From Nocardia veterana NBRC 100344 (GTDB lineage Bacteria > Actinomycetota > Actinomycetes > Mycobacteriales > Mycobacteriaceae): a DNA stretch of 64,000 nt. The position numbers and the translations under genes are program-made. Under the pieces are notes generated by a model. The model had not been told where the DNA came from. It made no database searches and saw only the letters and a list, made by a program, of their open reading frames with translations. Location of the stretch: contig NZ_BAGM01000113.1 in NCBI RefSeq assembly GCF_000308855.1, positions 1 to 64,000 on the forward strand, given 5' to 3'. This document shows positions 8,070-20,520 of the stretch, piece after piece. Each line of letters starts with the position of its first letter. Position 1 is the first letter of the stretch.

Positions 8070-8807
8070 CTAGGCGCGGCGCCCCACGCTGTAGGCCGCC
8101 GCCTTCGTCCGCACGGTCGCCATATAGGTGGTGGACTGGTTGTAGGTCAGCACCGCCCGCTGCCAGCCTTCCGCGGTCCGCAGATCGCCGCCGCTGGCGC
8201 ACAGGTAGCGCGCCGCGGTGAGGGAGGCGTCGTCGATGTTGTCGGGGTCGGCACGCCCGTCACCGTTGGCGTCCACACCCCAGTGCTGCCAGGTTTCGGG
8301 CAGGAATTGGAACGGACCCTCCGCGCGCACGTACACCGGATTACCGGTGCGGGCGGTCGCCTCGGTGTCGAGAATCCTTGCGACGCCGGGTGATCCGTCC
8401 AGCGGAACGCCGCGGATCGGCGGGCGCACCTCGCCGTCGGCATCGAGTTCGGAGCCGCCGTGGCTGCCGTGCTTGCTCTCCACCCGCGCGATCCCGGCGA
8501 TCGTGGTCCAGCCGATTCCGCAGTCCGGGCGCGAACGCGCCATGACCGCCGCGGCGTAACCGTAGGCCTCCAGCGCGACCGTCGGAATTCCGAGCGCATC
8601 CGACTGCCCTTCGGCCCAGCCGCGCAACTGTTCGGCACTGCGCCCCGGCGCATCGAGATCGATGGGCGGGACCGGCGCGCCCGCACCGGGTGGGAAGCCG
8701 TCCGGAATCGGCGGCAGGTTATCGGTTCCCGCACATCCGGACAGCAGTGCCGCCGCCGCGACGGCGGCGCACACGAGGATCCGGACACCGGGGATTGTCG
8801 AACGCAC
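8070..8807 (-). CDS. Lipoprotein lytic murein transglycosylase (LpqU/MltB-like)
   Basis: This 245-residue protein begins with a lipoprotein signal peptide ending in the lipobox LLSGC, so Cys25 should be acylated and the protein anchored outside the membrane. The SLT-type domain (about 80-235) contains IAGIARVESKHGSHGG, whose Glu is the likely catalytic acid, and the GPFQFLPETWQHWG motif. An EF-hand-like stretch, DANGDGRADPDN, suggests calcium binding. Such enzymes cleave the glycan strands of peptidoglycan. Position just upstream of eno matches lpqU (Rv1022). It is divergent from the iron-box operon. Confidence 0.85.
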   Translation of the reverse strand: MRSTIPGVRILVCAAVAAAALLSGCAGTDNLPPIPDGFPPGAGAPVPPIDLDAPGRSAEQLRGWAEGQSDALGIPTVALEAYGYAAAVMARSRPDCGIGWTTIAGIARVESKHGSHGGSELDADGEVRPPIRGVPLDGSPGVARILDTEATARTGNPVYVRAEGPFQFLPETWQHWGVDANGDGRADPDNIDDASLTAARYLCASGGDLRTAEGWQRAVLTYNQSTTYMATVRTKAAAYSVGRRA

Positions 8808-8927
8808 CTCTCCATCATCCAGATTCGCGCGGCGATGGCACGGATCGTCGACGCCGCCCGGTCGCGGTCACGGCATCCGATCAGCTACCGCCGTCCCATG
8901 TCGAAACGCTATCTCCACCGGCGTACT

Positions 8928-8946
8928 TTAGGTAAGCCTTGCTTAA
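8928..8946 (+). promoter_or_regulatory. Iron-box-like operator (IdeR/DtxR type)
   Basis: The 19-mer TTAGGTAAGCCTTGCTTAA is an imperfect 9-1-9 palindrome. It matches the actinobacterial iron-box consensus TTAGGTTAGGCTAACCTAA at 14 of 19 positions, including both ends. It lies 79 bp before the dioxygenase start and 121 bp from the divergent lipoprotein gene. This is where an iron-loaded repressor would block the rightward operon. The match is read by eye; binding is inferred. Confidence 0.62.
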
Positions 8947-9024
8947 GATCAACGCGGCGACTACCTTCGCAATCCGAGTCTTCACCACCTGCTTCACCCC
9001 CCAGCGCGAGGAAGGGAACTCCTG

Positions 9025-10116
9025 GTGAAAAACGTTCTCCGCGAACGTAAGACACCCCACCACGAAGAATACGAAACGATCGACCGCCGTACGCTTCCCG
9101 CCGAAGCCGCGGCGGCCGTGCTCTGTTCGGCGGGAGAGATCGCGGTCACACTCGATCGTAGCGGCTCGACCGCGATGCGCCGCACGCTCTGCGATCCGGA
9201 ACTGATCCGGCTGGTCGATACCCACGCGGACGCGTTGCCGGCCACCGTGCGCACCGCCCTGCGACCACCCGAGACGAGCGCCGGCGCCGCGATCATCGGC
9301 CGGCTGCCGGTGCTCGACGGCGAACTCGGCCCCACGCCGCCGGATTGGCGCCACGCCGCGGAATCGGCTCGCTCCGCGTCGTTTCGGCTCGATATCGCCA
9401 TGCTGCTACTCGCCCGCTGCGCCGGTGAACCGTTCGGCTGGCAGGGACAGCAGGGCGGACGGCTGGTCAACAACATCCTGCCCACCCCCGGTCACGAACA
9501 GGAACAGTCCGGCGCCAGCAGTACCACGCTGCTCAGTCCGCATACCGAGGACGCCTTCCATCCCGACCGCGCACATCTGCTGCTACTGGGATGTCTGCGC
9601 AATCCGGATCGGGTCGGCACCACGGTCTCCTCGATCCGCCAGGTCGAGTTGGGCCCCGAGCGGCGCCGGCGGCTCACCGAACCCACTCTGCCGATCCTGC
9701 CGGACGTGTCCTACGGCGCGGATTTCGGCGACCACCGCCCCACACCGGTGGCGACCATCGGCGCCGGCGAGCACGGCGCGACCCTGCGCTACGACCCCGC
9801 CTACACCCCGCTCGACGATGCCGACCCCGAATACCGTTGCGCCTACGACGATCTCGGTGCCGAACTGGAGCGAGTCTGCCGACGCGCGGTGTTGGAGCCG
9901 GGCGAACTACTGCTCGTGGACAATGATGTGGTGGTGCACGGCCGGGTTCCGTTCACGCCCCGCTACGACGGCACCGATCGCTGGCTCAAGCGGGTCAACA
10001 TCCGGCTGTCCCGCCGCCGCGCACCGGCCGAGGCCGCCGAAAGCGGATACGGGCAGCGGACCGTGCGTCCGTTCCGGGTGAATACCGCTGCGGCACCGGG
10101 TATTACGCATCGATGA
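9025..10116 (+). CDS. Fe(II)/2-oxoglutarate dioxygenase, clavaminate synthase-like amino acid hydroxylase
   Basis: This 363-residue protein belongs to the TauD/clavaminate synthase-like group that includes VioC and AsnO, which hydroxylate free or carrier-bound amino acids. The metal triad is visible as His173 and Glu175 in SPHTEDAFHP and His305 in NDVVVHGR. An Arg near 319-323 should hold 2-oxoglutarate. HTEDAFHP followed by LLLGCLRNPD is characteristic of the group. It starts with GTG after GAGGAAGGGA and is the first gene behind the iron-box-like site. The substrate is unknown; an amino acid made by the next genes is a reasonable guess. Confidence 0.82.
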   Translation: MKNVLRERKTPHHEEYETIDRRTLPAEAAAAVLCSAGEIAVTLDRSGSTAMRRTLCDPELIRLVDTHADALPATVRTALRPPETSAGAAIIGRLPVLDGELGPTPPDWRHAAESARSASFRLDIAMLLLARCAGEPFGWQGQQGGRLVNNILPTPGHEQEQSGASSTTLLSPHTEDAFHPDRAHLLLLGCLRNPDRVGTTVSSIRQVELGPERRRRLTEPTLPILPDVSYGADFGDHRPTPVATIGAGEHGATLRYDPAYTPLDDADPEYRCAYDDLGAELERVCRRAVLEPGELLLVDNDVVVHGRVPFTPRYDGTDRWLKRVNIRLSRRRAPAEAAESGYGQRTVRPFRVNTAAAPGITHR

Positions 10117-10141
10117 ACCGACCAGTGAACCGAGGAATGCA

Positions 10142-11131
10142 GTGAGCAGCCGACCCACCCCCCTGCGCGTACTCAGCCGCAGTGATCTCGCCGATGTCCC
10201 GATCGCGCCCAACGAGGTGGTGCGTGCCGTGGAAGACGCCTATCTGGCACTGGCGCAGGGTGATTCGGACAACCCCCGCAAACTCAGCGTGGCGCATCCG
10301 GATGGCTGGTCGGTGGCGTACGCGATGCTGGGGCGCGACGGCCGCCGCCGGGTGGTGGCGATGAAGACCTCCTACAAATTCGATCCGAGCCACGATCGCA
10401 GCACCAAGCGGTACTACACCACCATCACCCTGTACGACGACGCCACCGGCACCCCGATCGCGATGATGGATTGCGCGCGAGTCGGCGCGCTGCGCACCCC
10501 GGCGGTGTCGGCGCTGCTGGTCCGCGAAACCGTCCGGCCGGGCGCGCGCAGCGTGCTGTTGATCGGCACCGGCACGCAGGGCCGGAATGCGCTGCCGCAC
10601 TTGCTCGCCGCGAACCCGCAACTGAACCGGCTGATGGTGTACGGCACCCACCCCGACGGACTGGCCGCCGTGGGCAGTCATCTGCGCGAGTACGCACCGC
10701 ATCTGGAGCTCGATGTGGTAGACGATCCGCGCGCCGCGGCGGCCACGGCCGATGTGGTGCTGGCGACCGCCGGTCCCGGGACGCAGGTCGCCCTCGAATC
10801 CGCTGATCTGGCACCGGGTTCGGTCGCGGTGCTGGTGGGTTACGGGCTGGCGCCCTCGACCCTCGCCGACGCCGACCGAGTCATCGCGACCAGCGCCGAG
10901 CAGATGGCCCTGACCGGGACCGACATGGCGGGCCCGGACGGGCGGCTGCGGTCGGTGGACGCGGAACTGCCCGCGATTCTCGGACGCCGCGCCACGGCGC
11001 GCACGAGTCCGGACGAGCGGCTGTTCGTCTACAACAGCGGCCTGGTCCTCACCGATATCGCCGTCGCGCACGCCCTCGCCGAACGGGCTATCGCCGAGGG
11101 CCGGGGAACAGAGGTGCCGCTGTGGGATTGA
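10142..11131 (+). CDS. SbnB-like ornithine cyclodeaminase family dehydrogenase
   Basis: This 329-residue protein belongs to the ornithine cyclodeaminase/mu-crystallin family. It has the NAD-binding motif VLLIGTGTQGRNALPHLL and the upstream RVGALRTPAVSALL segment typical of the SbnB branch. In staphyloferrin B synthesis SbnB oxidatively cleaves the SbnA product to L-2,3-diaminopropionate and 2-oxoglutarate. The presence of an SbnA-like gene two positions downstream makes the same two-step chemistry likely here. It follows the dioxygenase by 25 bp and its stop lies inside the start of the decarboxylase gene. Specificity for the Glu-derived intermediate is inferred. Confidence 0.78.
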   Translation: MSSRPTPLRVLSRSDLADVPIAPNEVVRAVEDAYLALAQGDSDNPRKLSVAHPDGWSVAYAMLGRDGRRRVVAMKTSYKFDPSHDRSTKRYYTTITLYDDATGTPIAMMDCARVGALRTPAVSALLVRETVRPGARSVLLIGTGTQGRNALPHLLAANPQLNRLMVYGTHPDGLAAVGSHLREYAPHLELDVVDDPRAAAATADVVLATAGPGTQVALESADLAPGSVAVLVGYGLAPSTLADADRVIATSAEQMALTGTDMAGPDGRLRSVDAELPAILGRRATARTSPDERLFVYNSGLVLTDIAVAHALAERAIAEGRGTEVPLWD

Positions 11132-12528
11132 CCGGCGCCGGAGCAGGCCCGGTGACCGCCGATCCGGTTGCGCAGCCGACCACCGCGGCCCCGGACCCCG
11201 CCTCGATCACGGCACCGCCGCTCCCCGCGCACCGAGACGAGTGGGAGCGGCGGCTGCTGGCCGATCACCACCTGCTCGGCGATATCGCCTTCGCGATCGG
11301 CGGCCCGTTCCATGTGCTGTATCCCGAGCGCGTGGGCGCCAATATCGACGGGTTCCGCGAGCAGTTCCGCCGCCATGGCGTGGACGGCGCGATCTACTAC
11401 GGCAAGAAGGCCAACAAGTCCGCCGCCGTGGTGCGAGCCTGCGCCCGGCACGGCGCCGGCGCCGACGTGGCGAGCGTCGGTGAGCTGAGTTCGGCTCTGG
11501 CACAGGGCATTCGCGGCCCCGATCTGATGGTGACCGGCCCGGCCAAATCCGACGATCTGCTGTGGCTGGCCGCCCGGCACGGCGCCCTGATCGCCATCGA
11601 CGAACCGGACGAGCTCGAGCGGCTCACCGCCTGCGGCGTCACCGCCCGGGTGCTGCTGCGCGTGCTGCCGCCCGATTCGACCAGCCGATTCGGGATGACC
11701 GAGCTCGAACTGGATACGGTGTTGCAACGCACCGATCCGGGACCGGTCCGGGTGGAGGGCTTCAGCTTCCACCTTGCCGGCTACGACCCGATCGCCCGCT
11801 CCGAACTGGCGGCCGCGCTGCTCGACCGCTGCCGGCACGCGCGCGCTCTCGGCCATCCGGTCACCACCATTTCCATCGGTGGCGGGTTCGGGGTGGAGTA
11901 TCTGCCGGATTCGGCGTGGCGCGCATTCACCGAGGGATGCGATCCGAGCTGGTTCCACGCGGACAAGACGTTCGGTTCGTACTACCCCTATCACCAGCGC
12001 CCCGCCGGTCCGGCCGCGCTGGCCGCCGTCCTCGAGCACGGCGAGCTATCGAAATCCCTACGCGCCCACGCCATCCGGCTCGCAATCGAACCCGGGCGGG
12101 CGTTGGTGGATCGCGCGGGCAGCACCGTGTTTCGCGTTCAAGGCGTGAAAACCCGGACGGCACAGTCTGTTCCCTATCAGGTGCTCACCGTCGACGGCAG
12201 CAGTCTGAGCCTGTCCGAGCAGTGGTTCGACAGCGAGTACCTGCCCGACCCGGTGCTGTGGCCGGCGCGGGCGGGCAGCACGACCCCGGCCTGCGTCGGC
12301 GCGGCGACCTGCCTGGAGTCGGACATGCTCAGCTGGCGGCGCATTCCGCTGCCGCGCCCGGCCGCGGTCGGCGATCTGCTCGTCTATCCGAATACGGCCG
12401 GCTACCAGATGGATTCGAACGAATCGGCGTTCCACGATCTACCGATTCCGCCGAAGGTGCTGCTGTGGAGCAGCCCCGACGGCGACCCCGCACAGCCACC
12501 ACGGCTGCGCTGGACGCTCGAGCGATAA
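11122..12528 (+). CDS. Type III PLP-dependent decarboxylase (Y4yA/SbnH-like)
   Basis: This 468-residue enzyme has the alanine-racemase-fold architecture of diaminopimelate/ornithine-type decarboxylases. YYGKKANKS near residues 92-100 carries the likely PLP lysine (Lys96). Glycine-rich SIGGGFGVEYL and EPGRALVDRAG bind phosphate and substrate, and CLESDML supplies the cross-subunit Cys and Asp. The GTG start overlaps the preceding gene by ten bases; a second GTG at 11152 is possible. In staphyloferrin B the analogous SbnH removes a carboxylate to leave an ethylenediamine-type backbone. That parallel is inference, since no siderophore synthetase is adjacent. Confidence 0.8.
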   Translation: MGLTGAGAGPVTADPVAQPTTAAPDPASITAPPLPAHRDEWERRLLADHHLLGDIAFAIGGPFHVLYPERVGANIDGFREQFRRHGVDGAIYYGKKANKSAAVVRACARHGAGADVASVGELSSALAQGIRGPDLMVTGPAKSDDLLWLAARHGALIAIDEPDELERLTACGVTARVLLRVLPPDSTSRFGMTELELDTVLQRTDPGPVRVEGFSFHLAGYDPIARSELAAALLDRCRHARALGHPVTTISIGGGFGVEYLPDSAWRAFTEGCDPSWFHADKTFGSYYPYHQRPAGPAALAAVLEHGELSKSLRAHAIRLAIEPGRALVDRAGSTVFRVQGVKTRTAQSVPYQVLTVDGSSLSLSEQWFDSEYLPDPVLWPARAGSTTPACVGAATCLESDMLSWRRIPLPRPAAVGDLLVYPNTAGYQMDSNESAFHDLPIPPKVLLWSSPDGDPAQPPRLRWTLER

Positions 12529-12559
12529 CCCCCACCACCACTCTGACGAGGAGACTCGC

Positions 12560-13606
12560 ATGCCGATCGTCACGCGCGTGACGGACCTGATCGGAAACAC
12601 CCCGCTGTTCGAGTTGGCCGTCACGTCCGGCGGCACCCGGTTGCTGTTGAAGCTGGAACAGTTCAATCCGACCGGTGCGGCGAAGATCCGGATGGCGCGC
12701 GAAATGGTGCTCGATGCCGAGCGCCGAGGTTTGCTGAGAGATGGCGGACATATTATCGAGTCCACATCCGGGAATACCGGACTGGGACTGGCGGTGGTCG
12801 CGGCCGAACGCGGCTATCGGTTCACCGCGGTCGTGGACAACCACGCCTGTAAGGACAAACTGCGCGCGATGCGAGCCATGGGTGCCGATCTCGTCTATGT
12901 CGCGGACGATGGCGACGACAGCCTGGCCACCTCCGCCCGGGAGGATCTGGCCGAGGCGATGGCGGCCGCGCGCCCCGACGCGTACTTCACCGAACAGCAC
13001 AACAACGACGCCAACCCGGTCGGCTATTACGCGGTCGCCGAAGAATTGCTGGCCGATCTCGGGCATGTCGACATCCTGGTGTCCGCGGTCGGTACCGGCG
13101 GGTCGCTGTTCGGTACCGCACGGCGCTTGCGTGACCTCGGGCATCCCGCGCGGGTGATCGGGGTGGAACCCGTCGGTTCGATCGCCTTCGGTGGACCGGG
13201 CGGCCCGTACTGGCAGTCCGGTACCGGCACTCCGCCCGGCGCGACCGTCGGTACCGCCGTGGACTATTCGCTGCTGGACGAGGGTGTCACCGTGTCGGAC
13301 GTGGACGCCTTCGCCACCGCCCGCGCGGTGGCCCAGCGGTCCGGTCTGCTGATCGGCGGCTCGGCGGGCGGTTCGGTGTATGTGGCGCTGCAGCGACTCG
13401 AGGAGTTCGAGCCGGGGTCGACGGTTGTGACGATCGTCTGCGACGGCGGCGAGAAGTATCTGGACACGGTCTTCGACGACGAGTGGATGAGCGATCGCGA
13501 TCTGCTCGACCGCGCTGCCGAGCACGCGGTGACCGATCTGCTGGGCCGCTACGCACCCGTTGCGCCGGAGCTGCCGGATCCGCGGGATCTGGTGGGGGTT
13601 CGATGA
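12560..13606 (+). CDS. SbnA-like PLP-dependent synthase (cysteine synthase family)
   Basis: This 348-residue fold-type II PLP enzyme starts at an ATG after GAGGAG. Lys42 in FNPTGAAKIRMA is the expected PLP lysine, STSGNTGLGL contacts the substrate carboxylate, and GTGGSLFGTARRL binds the cofactor phosphate. The segment around Lys42 departs from the usual cysteine synthase NPGGSxKDR. With the SbnB-like gene nearby, it most likely performs the SbnA reaction: beta-replacement of O-phosphoserine (or O-acetylserine) with an amino acid amine. A plain cysteine synthase is less likely in this operon. It is 31 bp after the decarboxylase gene. Confidence 0.8.
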   Translation: MPIVTRVTDLIGNTPLFELAVTSGGTRLLLKLEQFNPTGAAKIRMAREMVLDAERRGLLRDGGHIIESTSGNTGLGLAVVAAERGYRFTAVVDNHACKDKLRAMRAMGADLVYVADDGDDSLATSAREDLAEAMAAARPDAYFTEQHNNDANPVGYYAVAEELLADLGHVDILVSAVGTGGSLFGTARRLRDLGHPARVIGVEPVGSIAFGGPGGPYWQSGTGTPPGATVGTAVDYSLLDEGVTVSDVDAFATARAVAQRSGLLIGGSAGGSVYVALQRLEEFEPGSTVVTIVCDGGEKYLDTVFDDEWMSDRDLLDRAAEHAVTDLLGRYAPVAPELPDPRDLVGVR

Positions 13607-13658
13607 GTTCCGCCGGACGGCTGCGGCGAACGGCGCCGGGGGCAGGCAGGTGATCGGG

Positions 13659-15053
13659 ATGAGCGCCGTGCCGGCCCGTGGCGACGCGCGCCGGCTGACG
13701 GCACTCGCCACTCCCATCGCCCTGACCCAGCTGGCGCAGGTCGCGATCTCCACCACCAACATCGCGTTGATGGGCAGCCTCGGTGTGGATCAGGTGGCGG
13801 CCGGCGGGTTGGCCCTGGTGCTGTTCAACCAGATTCGCACCATGTGCGTCGGGCTCATCACCGCGAGCGGCAACCAGGTCGCGACCGTGGTCAGCCGCGC
13901 GGAGAAACAGCACCGGCCGGCGGACGAGGAGATTCGCGATGTCGTCCGGTCGAGTTTCCTGATCGCCACCGTGGCGGGTCTGCTGGGCGGTGCGATTCTC
14001 ATCGGACTCGGTTGGTCGCTGCAATGGCTGGGCCAGGACGCGAACGTGCTGGCCGAGGCGCGGCCGATGATGGTGGCGCTGGCACCCGGACTGTTGCCGT
14101 GTCTGTGGTTCCAGGTGCTGCGCCAATACACCGTCGGGATGCGGCGTCCGCAGGCGCTGCTGCTCGTCACGCTCGGCTCCGTGGCGCTGAATGTGGTTGT
14201 GGCCCTGGCACTGATCCATGGCTGGGCCGGGTTGCCCGCACTCGGACTGACCGGCGTCGGTGTCGCCTCCTCGGTTGTCTTCCTGGTCACCTTCGCCGTC
14301 TTCTGGGTGATGGTGCGCCGGGATTCGACGCTGGGCGCGACCCTGCCGGTCCGGATGTGGCCGGTGCGCCGGCGCACGGTCGTCGACGAATTGCGGCTCG
14401 GCACGCCGATCGCGCTCACCTACGGATCCGAGGCCGGCATGTTCTCGGTGCTGGCGCTCGCGATGGGCACCCTGGGCCCGGCGGCGCTGGCCGCGCACAA
14501 CGTGGTGTATCAGCTGGTCTACATCGTGTTCCAGGTCGCGGTGGGGCTCTCGCACGGAGCGTCGATCCTGGTCAGCCGGGCCGTGGCTCGTGACGAATTC
14601 CGTCGCGCCCAGAACCTGGCCTGGCTGGCGCTGCGACAGGCCGCCCTCGTCGCCGCGCTGGTCGGGGTGCTGTACATCGCGGCCCCCGATCCGGTGCTGC
14701 GCCCGTTCCTCTCCGGCCGGGACGGCGCCACCGTCGAGCTGGCCCACGGCCTGCTGCTGATCGCCATCGTGCTGCAGTTCTTCGACGCCGCGCAGAACAT
14801 CGGCAACGGCTTGCTGCGCGGTGTCCGGGACACCCGCGCCGGATTCCGGTTGTCGCTGGTGGGGTACTGGATCGTCGGCCTGCCGGCCGCACTGCTGCTC
14901 GCCTTCCCGCTCGGGCTGGGCGCGAGCGGCGTCTGGTGGGGCCTCACCGCGGGCCTGGCGACGACCGCGGTACTGATGCTGCGGCGGTACCTCTCGCTGC
15001 TGCAGCAACGGGCGGCCACCGAGCCGCGCCAGCTGGCCGACAGCCTCAACTGA
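13659..15053 (+). CDS. MATE family efflux transporter
   Basis: This membrane protein of 464 residues has about twelve hydrophobic segments in two similar halves, the layout of MATE exporters, beginning with LATPIALTQLAQVAISTTN. Such proteins exchange cations for organic substrates. The ATG at 13659 was chosen; a GTG nine bases earlier (13650) is an alternative. It is the last gene of the five-gene run, 52 bp after the SbnA-like gene, so its natural cargo is probably the product of those enzymes. The ion used and the cargo are not visible in sequence. Confidence 0.85.
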   Translation: MSAVPARGDARRLTALATPIALTQLAQVAISTTNIALMGSLGVDQVAAGGLALVLFNQIRTMCVGLITASGNQVATVVSRAEKQHRPADEEIRDVVRSSFLIATVAGLLGGAILIGLGWSLQWLGQDANVLAEARPMMVALAPGLLPCLWFQVLRQYTVGMRRPQALLLVTLGSVALNVVVALALIHGWAGLPALGLTGVGVASSVVFLVTFAVFWVMVRRDSTLGATLPVRMWPVRRRTVVDELRLGTPIALTYGSEAGMFSVLALAMGTLGPAALAAHNVVYQLVYIVFQVAVGLSHGASILVSRAVARDEFRRAQNLAWLALRQAALVAALVGVLYIAAPDPVLRPFLSGRDGATVELAHGLLLIAIVLQFFDAAQNIGNGLLRGVRDTRAGFRLSLVGYWIVGLPAALLLAFPLGLGASGVWWGLTAGLATTAVLMLRRYLSLLQQRAATEPRQLADSLN

Positions 15054-15352
15054 GTGCCCGTCACCGCCGATCGGGTGCCGAGCGGCCGACACCGCTCGGT
15101 ACCCGGTCGACCGGTGTCGGATCCGAGGTGGAGGGCCGGTCGGTGCCCGCCGACCCCTCGAACGCGATCCGGCTGGGGCGGTCCGGGCGCGCGGCCGACC
15201 GTCGGCGCACTCGTCTCCGCTCGATCGCACCCGTATCACCAGCGCGGTTCCCGTCCGCAGTGCGCAGCCCAGCGGGTAAGCGGCACAACGGTTTACACTG
15301 GGGTGCCAGTCGCGGCGGCCGACGCCGCGTGAGCCGACCGTGAGGTGACGAG

Positions 15353-15829
15353 ATGGTAGCCAGAGCCGGGGAACGTCAACAGCCTGCGACCGAGCATCCC
15401 GAACTGGACTCCCTACCGACCTGGCCGCTGGACACCATCGCCGTTCTGGTGACCACCGATCCCTCCCCGCACGCCATTCCGGTCAGCTGGCCGGTGCGCG
15501 CCGGCGAACGCCGAATTCTATTGAGCCTCAAGTTCGATCGCGGCTCGCTGGCACGGCTGCGCAAACGCCCGGACGTCGCCCTGCTGATCCTGGGCGGCGG
15601 CAATGTGGCCCTGTGCGCACGCGGCCGAGCGCGGGTCATCGCCGATCCGATGCCCGGCGCCGAGGATTATGTCGCCGTCGCGATCGATGTCGAGGTCATC
15701 GACGACCACCGCCAATCCGCCTTCCAGGTCGACGCCGGCATTCAGCGCACGGTTCTCGACGAGCCGGAACTCGAGTACCTCCGCTCGCGTGTCGCCACGC
15801 TGCAGGAGATGGCCGAGACCAACAATTGA
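15353..15829 (+). CDS. Pyridoxamine 5'-phosphate oxidase-like flavin/F420-binding protein
   Basis: This 158-residue protein has the split-barrel fold of the PPOX family: DTIAVLVTTDPSPHAIPVSW, then RRILLSLKFDRGSLARLRKRPDVALLI and a beta-strand pair ending in RARVIADP. Members bind FMN, F420 or heme and reduce varied substrates. The protein ends in an acidic helix that may mediate dimers. A 299-bp gap precedes it, so it has its own promoter and is not clearly part of the MATE operon. It precedes the thiamine-binding-type gene by four bases. The substrate is unknown. Confidence 0.7.
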   Translation: MVARAGERQQPATEHPELDSLPTWPLDTIAVLVTTDPSPHAIPVSWPVRAGERRILLSLKFDRGSLARLRKRPDVALLILGGGNVALCARGRARVIADPMPGAEDYVAVAIDVEVIDDHRQSAFQVDAGIQRTVLDEPELEYLRSRVATLQEMAETNN

Positions 15830-15833
15830 TCGC

Positions 15834-16130
15834 ATGATCGCTGCCTTCTCCGTCACTCCGCTCGGCGTCGGCGCCGATGTGGGCCGTGCCGTCGCCGAAG
15901 CCGTTCGCATCGTCCGCGCCAGCGGACTGCCGAACGAGACGAATGCGATGTTCACCTCGATCGAGGGCGAATGGGACGAGGTGATGGCGGTGATCAAACA
16001 GGCCTCCGACGCCATCCTCGCCGTCGCACCCCGATGCAGCCTGGTGATCAAGGCCGATATCCGTCCCGGTGTCACCGGCGCCCTGACCTCGAAGGTCGAG
16101 ACGGTCGAGCGCTATCTCGCCGAGGAATGA
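15834..16130 (+). CDS. MTH1187 family thiamine-binding protein (DUF77)
   Basis: This 98-residue protein has the ferredoxin-like fold of the MTH1187/YkoF-related family. It begins FSVTPLGVGADVGRAVAEAV and has the internal MFTSIEGEWDEVMAVIKQA and SLVIKADIRPG segments. Family members bind thiamine or its precursors and form tetramers. The ATG at 15834 lies four bases after the stop of the flavin-binding protein gene, so both are probably read from one message. It is convergent with mazG. Confidence 0.85.
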   Translation: MIAAFSVTPLGVGADVGRAVAEAVRIVRASGLPNETNAMFTSIEGEWDEVMAVIKQASDAILAVAPRCSLVIKADIRPGVTGALTSKVETVERYLAEE

Positions 16131-16171
16131 CCCGCCCCGACAGCGCCGGGATCGGACCCCGACAACTGTCG

Positions 16172-16905
16172 CTACCCGGAGTCGGACGGCGAGGCGTCCC
16201 AGTAGGTGCGCCACTGCTCGGCCGTCAGCGGCGCATGTTCGCCCCGCGCCCGCTCGGCGGCATCCTCGGCCGACCGGATCCGCGCCGCGAAGGCGAGCGT
16301 GGCTTTGCGGAGTCGTTCCTCGGCGCTCTCCGGTCCGCCCAGGCGAACCACCCGCAACTCGTCCGGGATCAAATCCTCGGGTAGTCCCGCCTTCGCGCTG
16401 CGGGACCGAATCTTTTCCGCCAATGCGAGCGCGGGCTGCGCCATCGCGATCCCGTCCAGGCAGGAGCGCCGCGCCTTCTCGGTGAGTTTGCGCTCTTCCC
16501 AGGCCTTTTCCTGAGCAGCCACCTTGGCCGCCACATCCGATTCGGCGTCGACCGCCGGATTCGTCAGATGCGGGCTGCGGTGCACGAGTTTCGCGACCAG
16601 CGCGGCGGCCACGTCGTCCACCGTGAATTCGCCTGCGGCCTGGGCGATCCGGGAATGGAACAGCACCTGCAACAGCAGATCGCCGAGTTCCTCCTTGATG
16701 GTCTCGGCATCGCCGTGCTGGATCGCGTCGAGCAGTTCGTAGGTCTCCTCCAGCAGATACGGCCGCAGCGAGTCGTGGGTCTGGGTGACCTCCCAGCCGC
16801 CGAAATTCCACAGCCGATCCATCACCTCGACGGCCTCGGTCAGGCCGTGCGCGATCCGGGCGGAATCGGCCGCACCGCCGTCGCGGCCGTTCGAGCGGAA
16901 CTCGC

Positions 16906-16909
<4 letters not shown>
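16172..16909 (-). CDS. mazG: Nucleoside triphosphate pyrophosphohydrolase MazG
   Basis: This 245-residue protein hydrolyses NTPs and dNTPs to monophosphates and pyrophosphate, a house-cleaning role against damaged nucleotides. The N-terminal MazG motif is clear: LWNFGGWEVTQTHDSLRPYL, then EETYELLDAI and KEELGDLLLQVLFHSRIA, whose acidic residues bind magnesium. A second helical module follows after residue 130. As I recall, the M. tuberculosis protein carries a longer N-terminal extension that is missing here. The start overlaps the last four bases of mfd, so it is the distal gene of an mfd-mazG pair. Confidence 0.92.

Positions 16910-20520
<3,611 letters not shown>

Noticed and set aside
13287..15239. 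A 650-codon minus-strand frame across the MATE gene
   Set aside because: The plus strand encodes a clear MATE transporter; the antisense product is an Arg/Gln/His-rich shadow.
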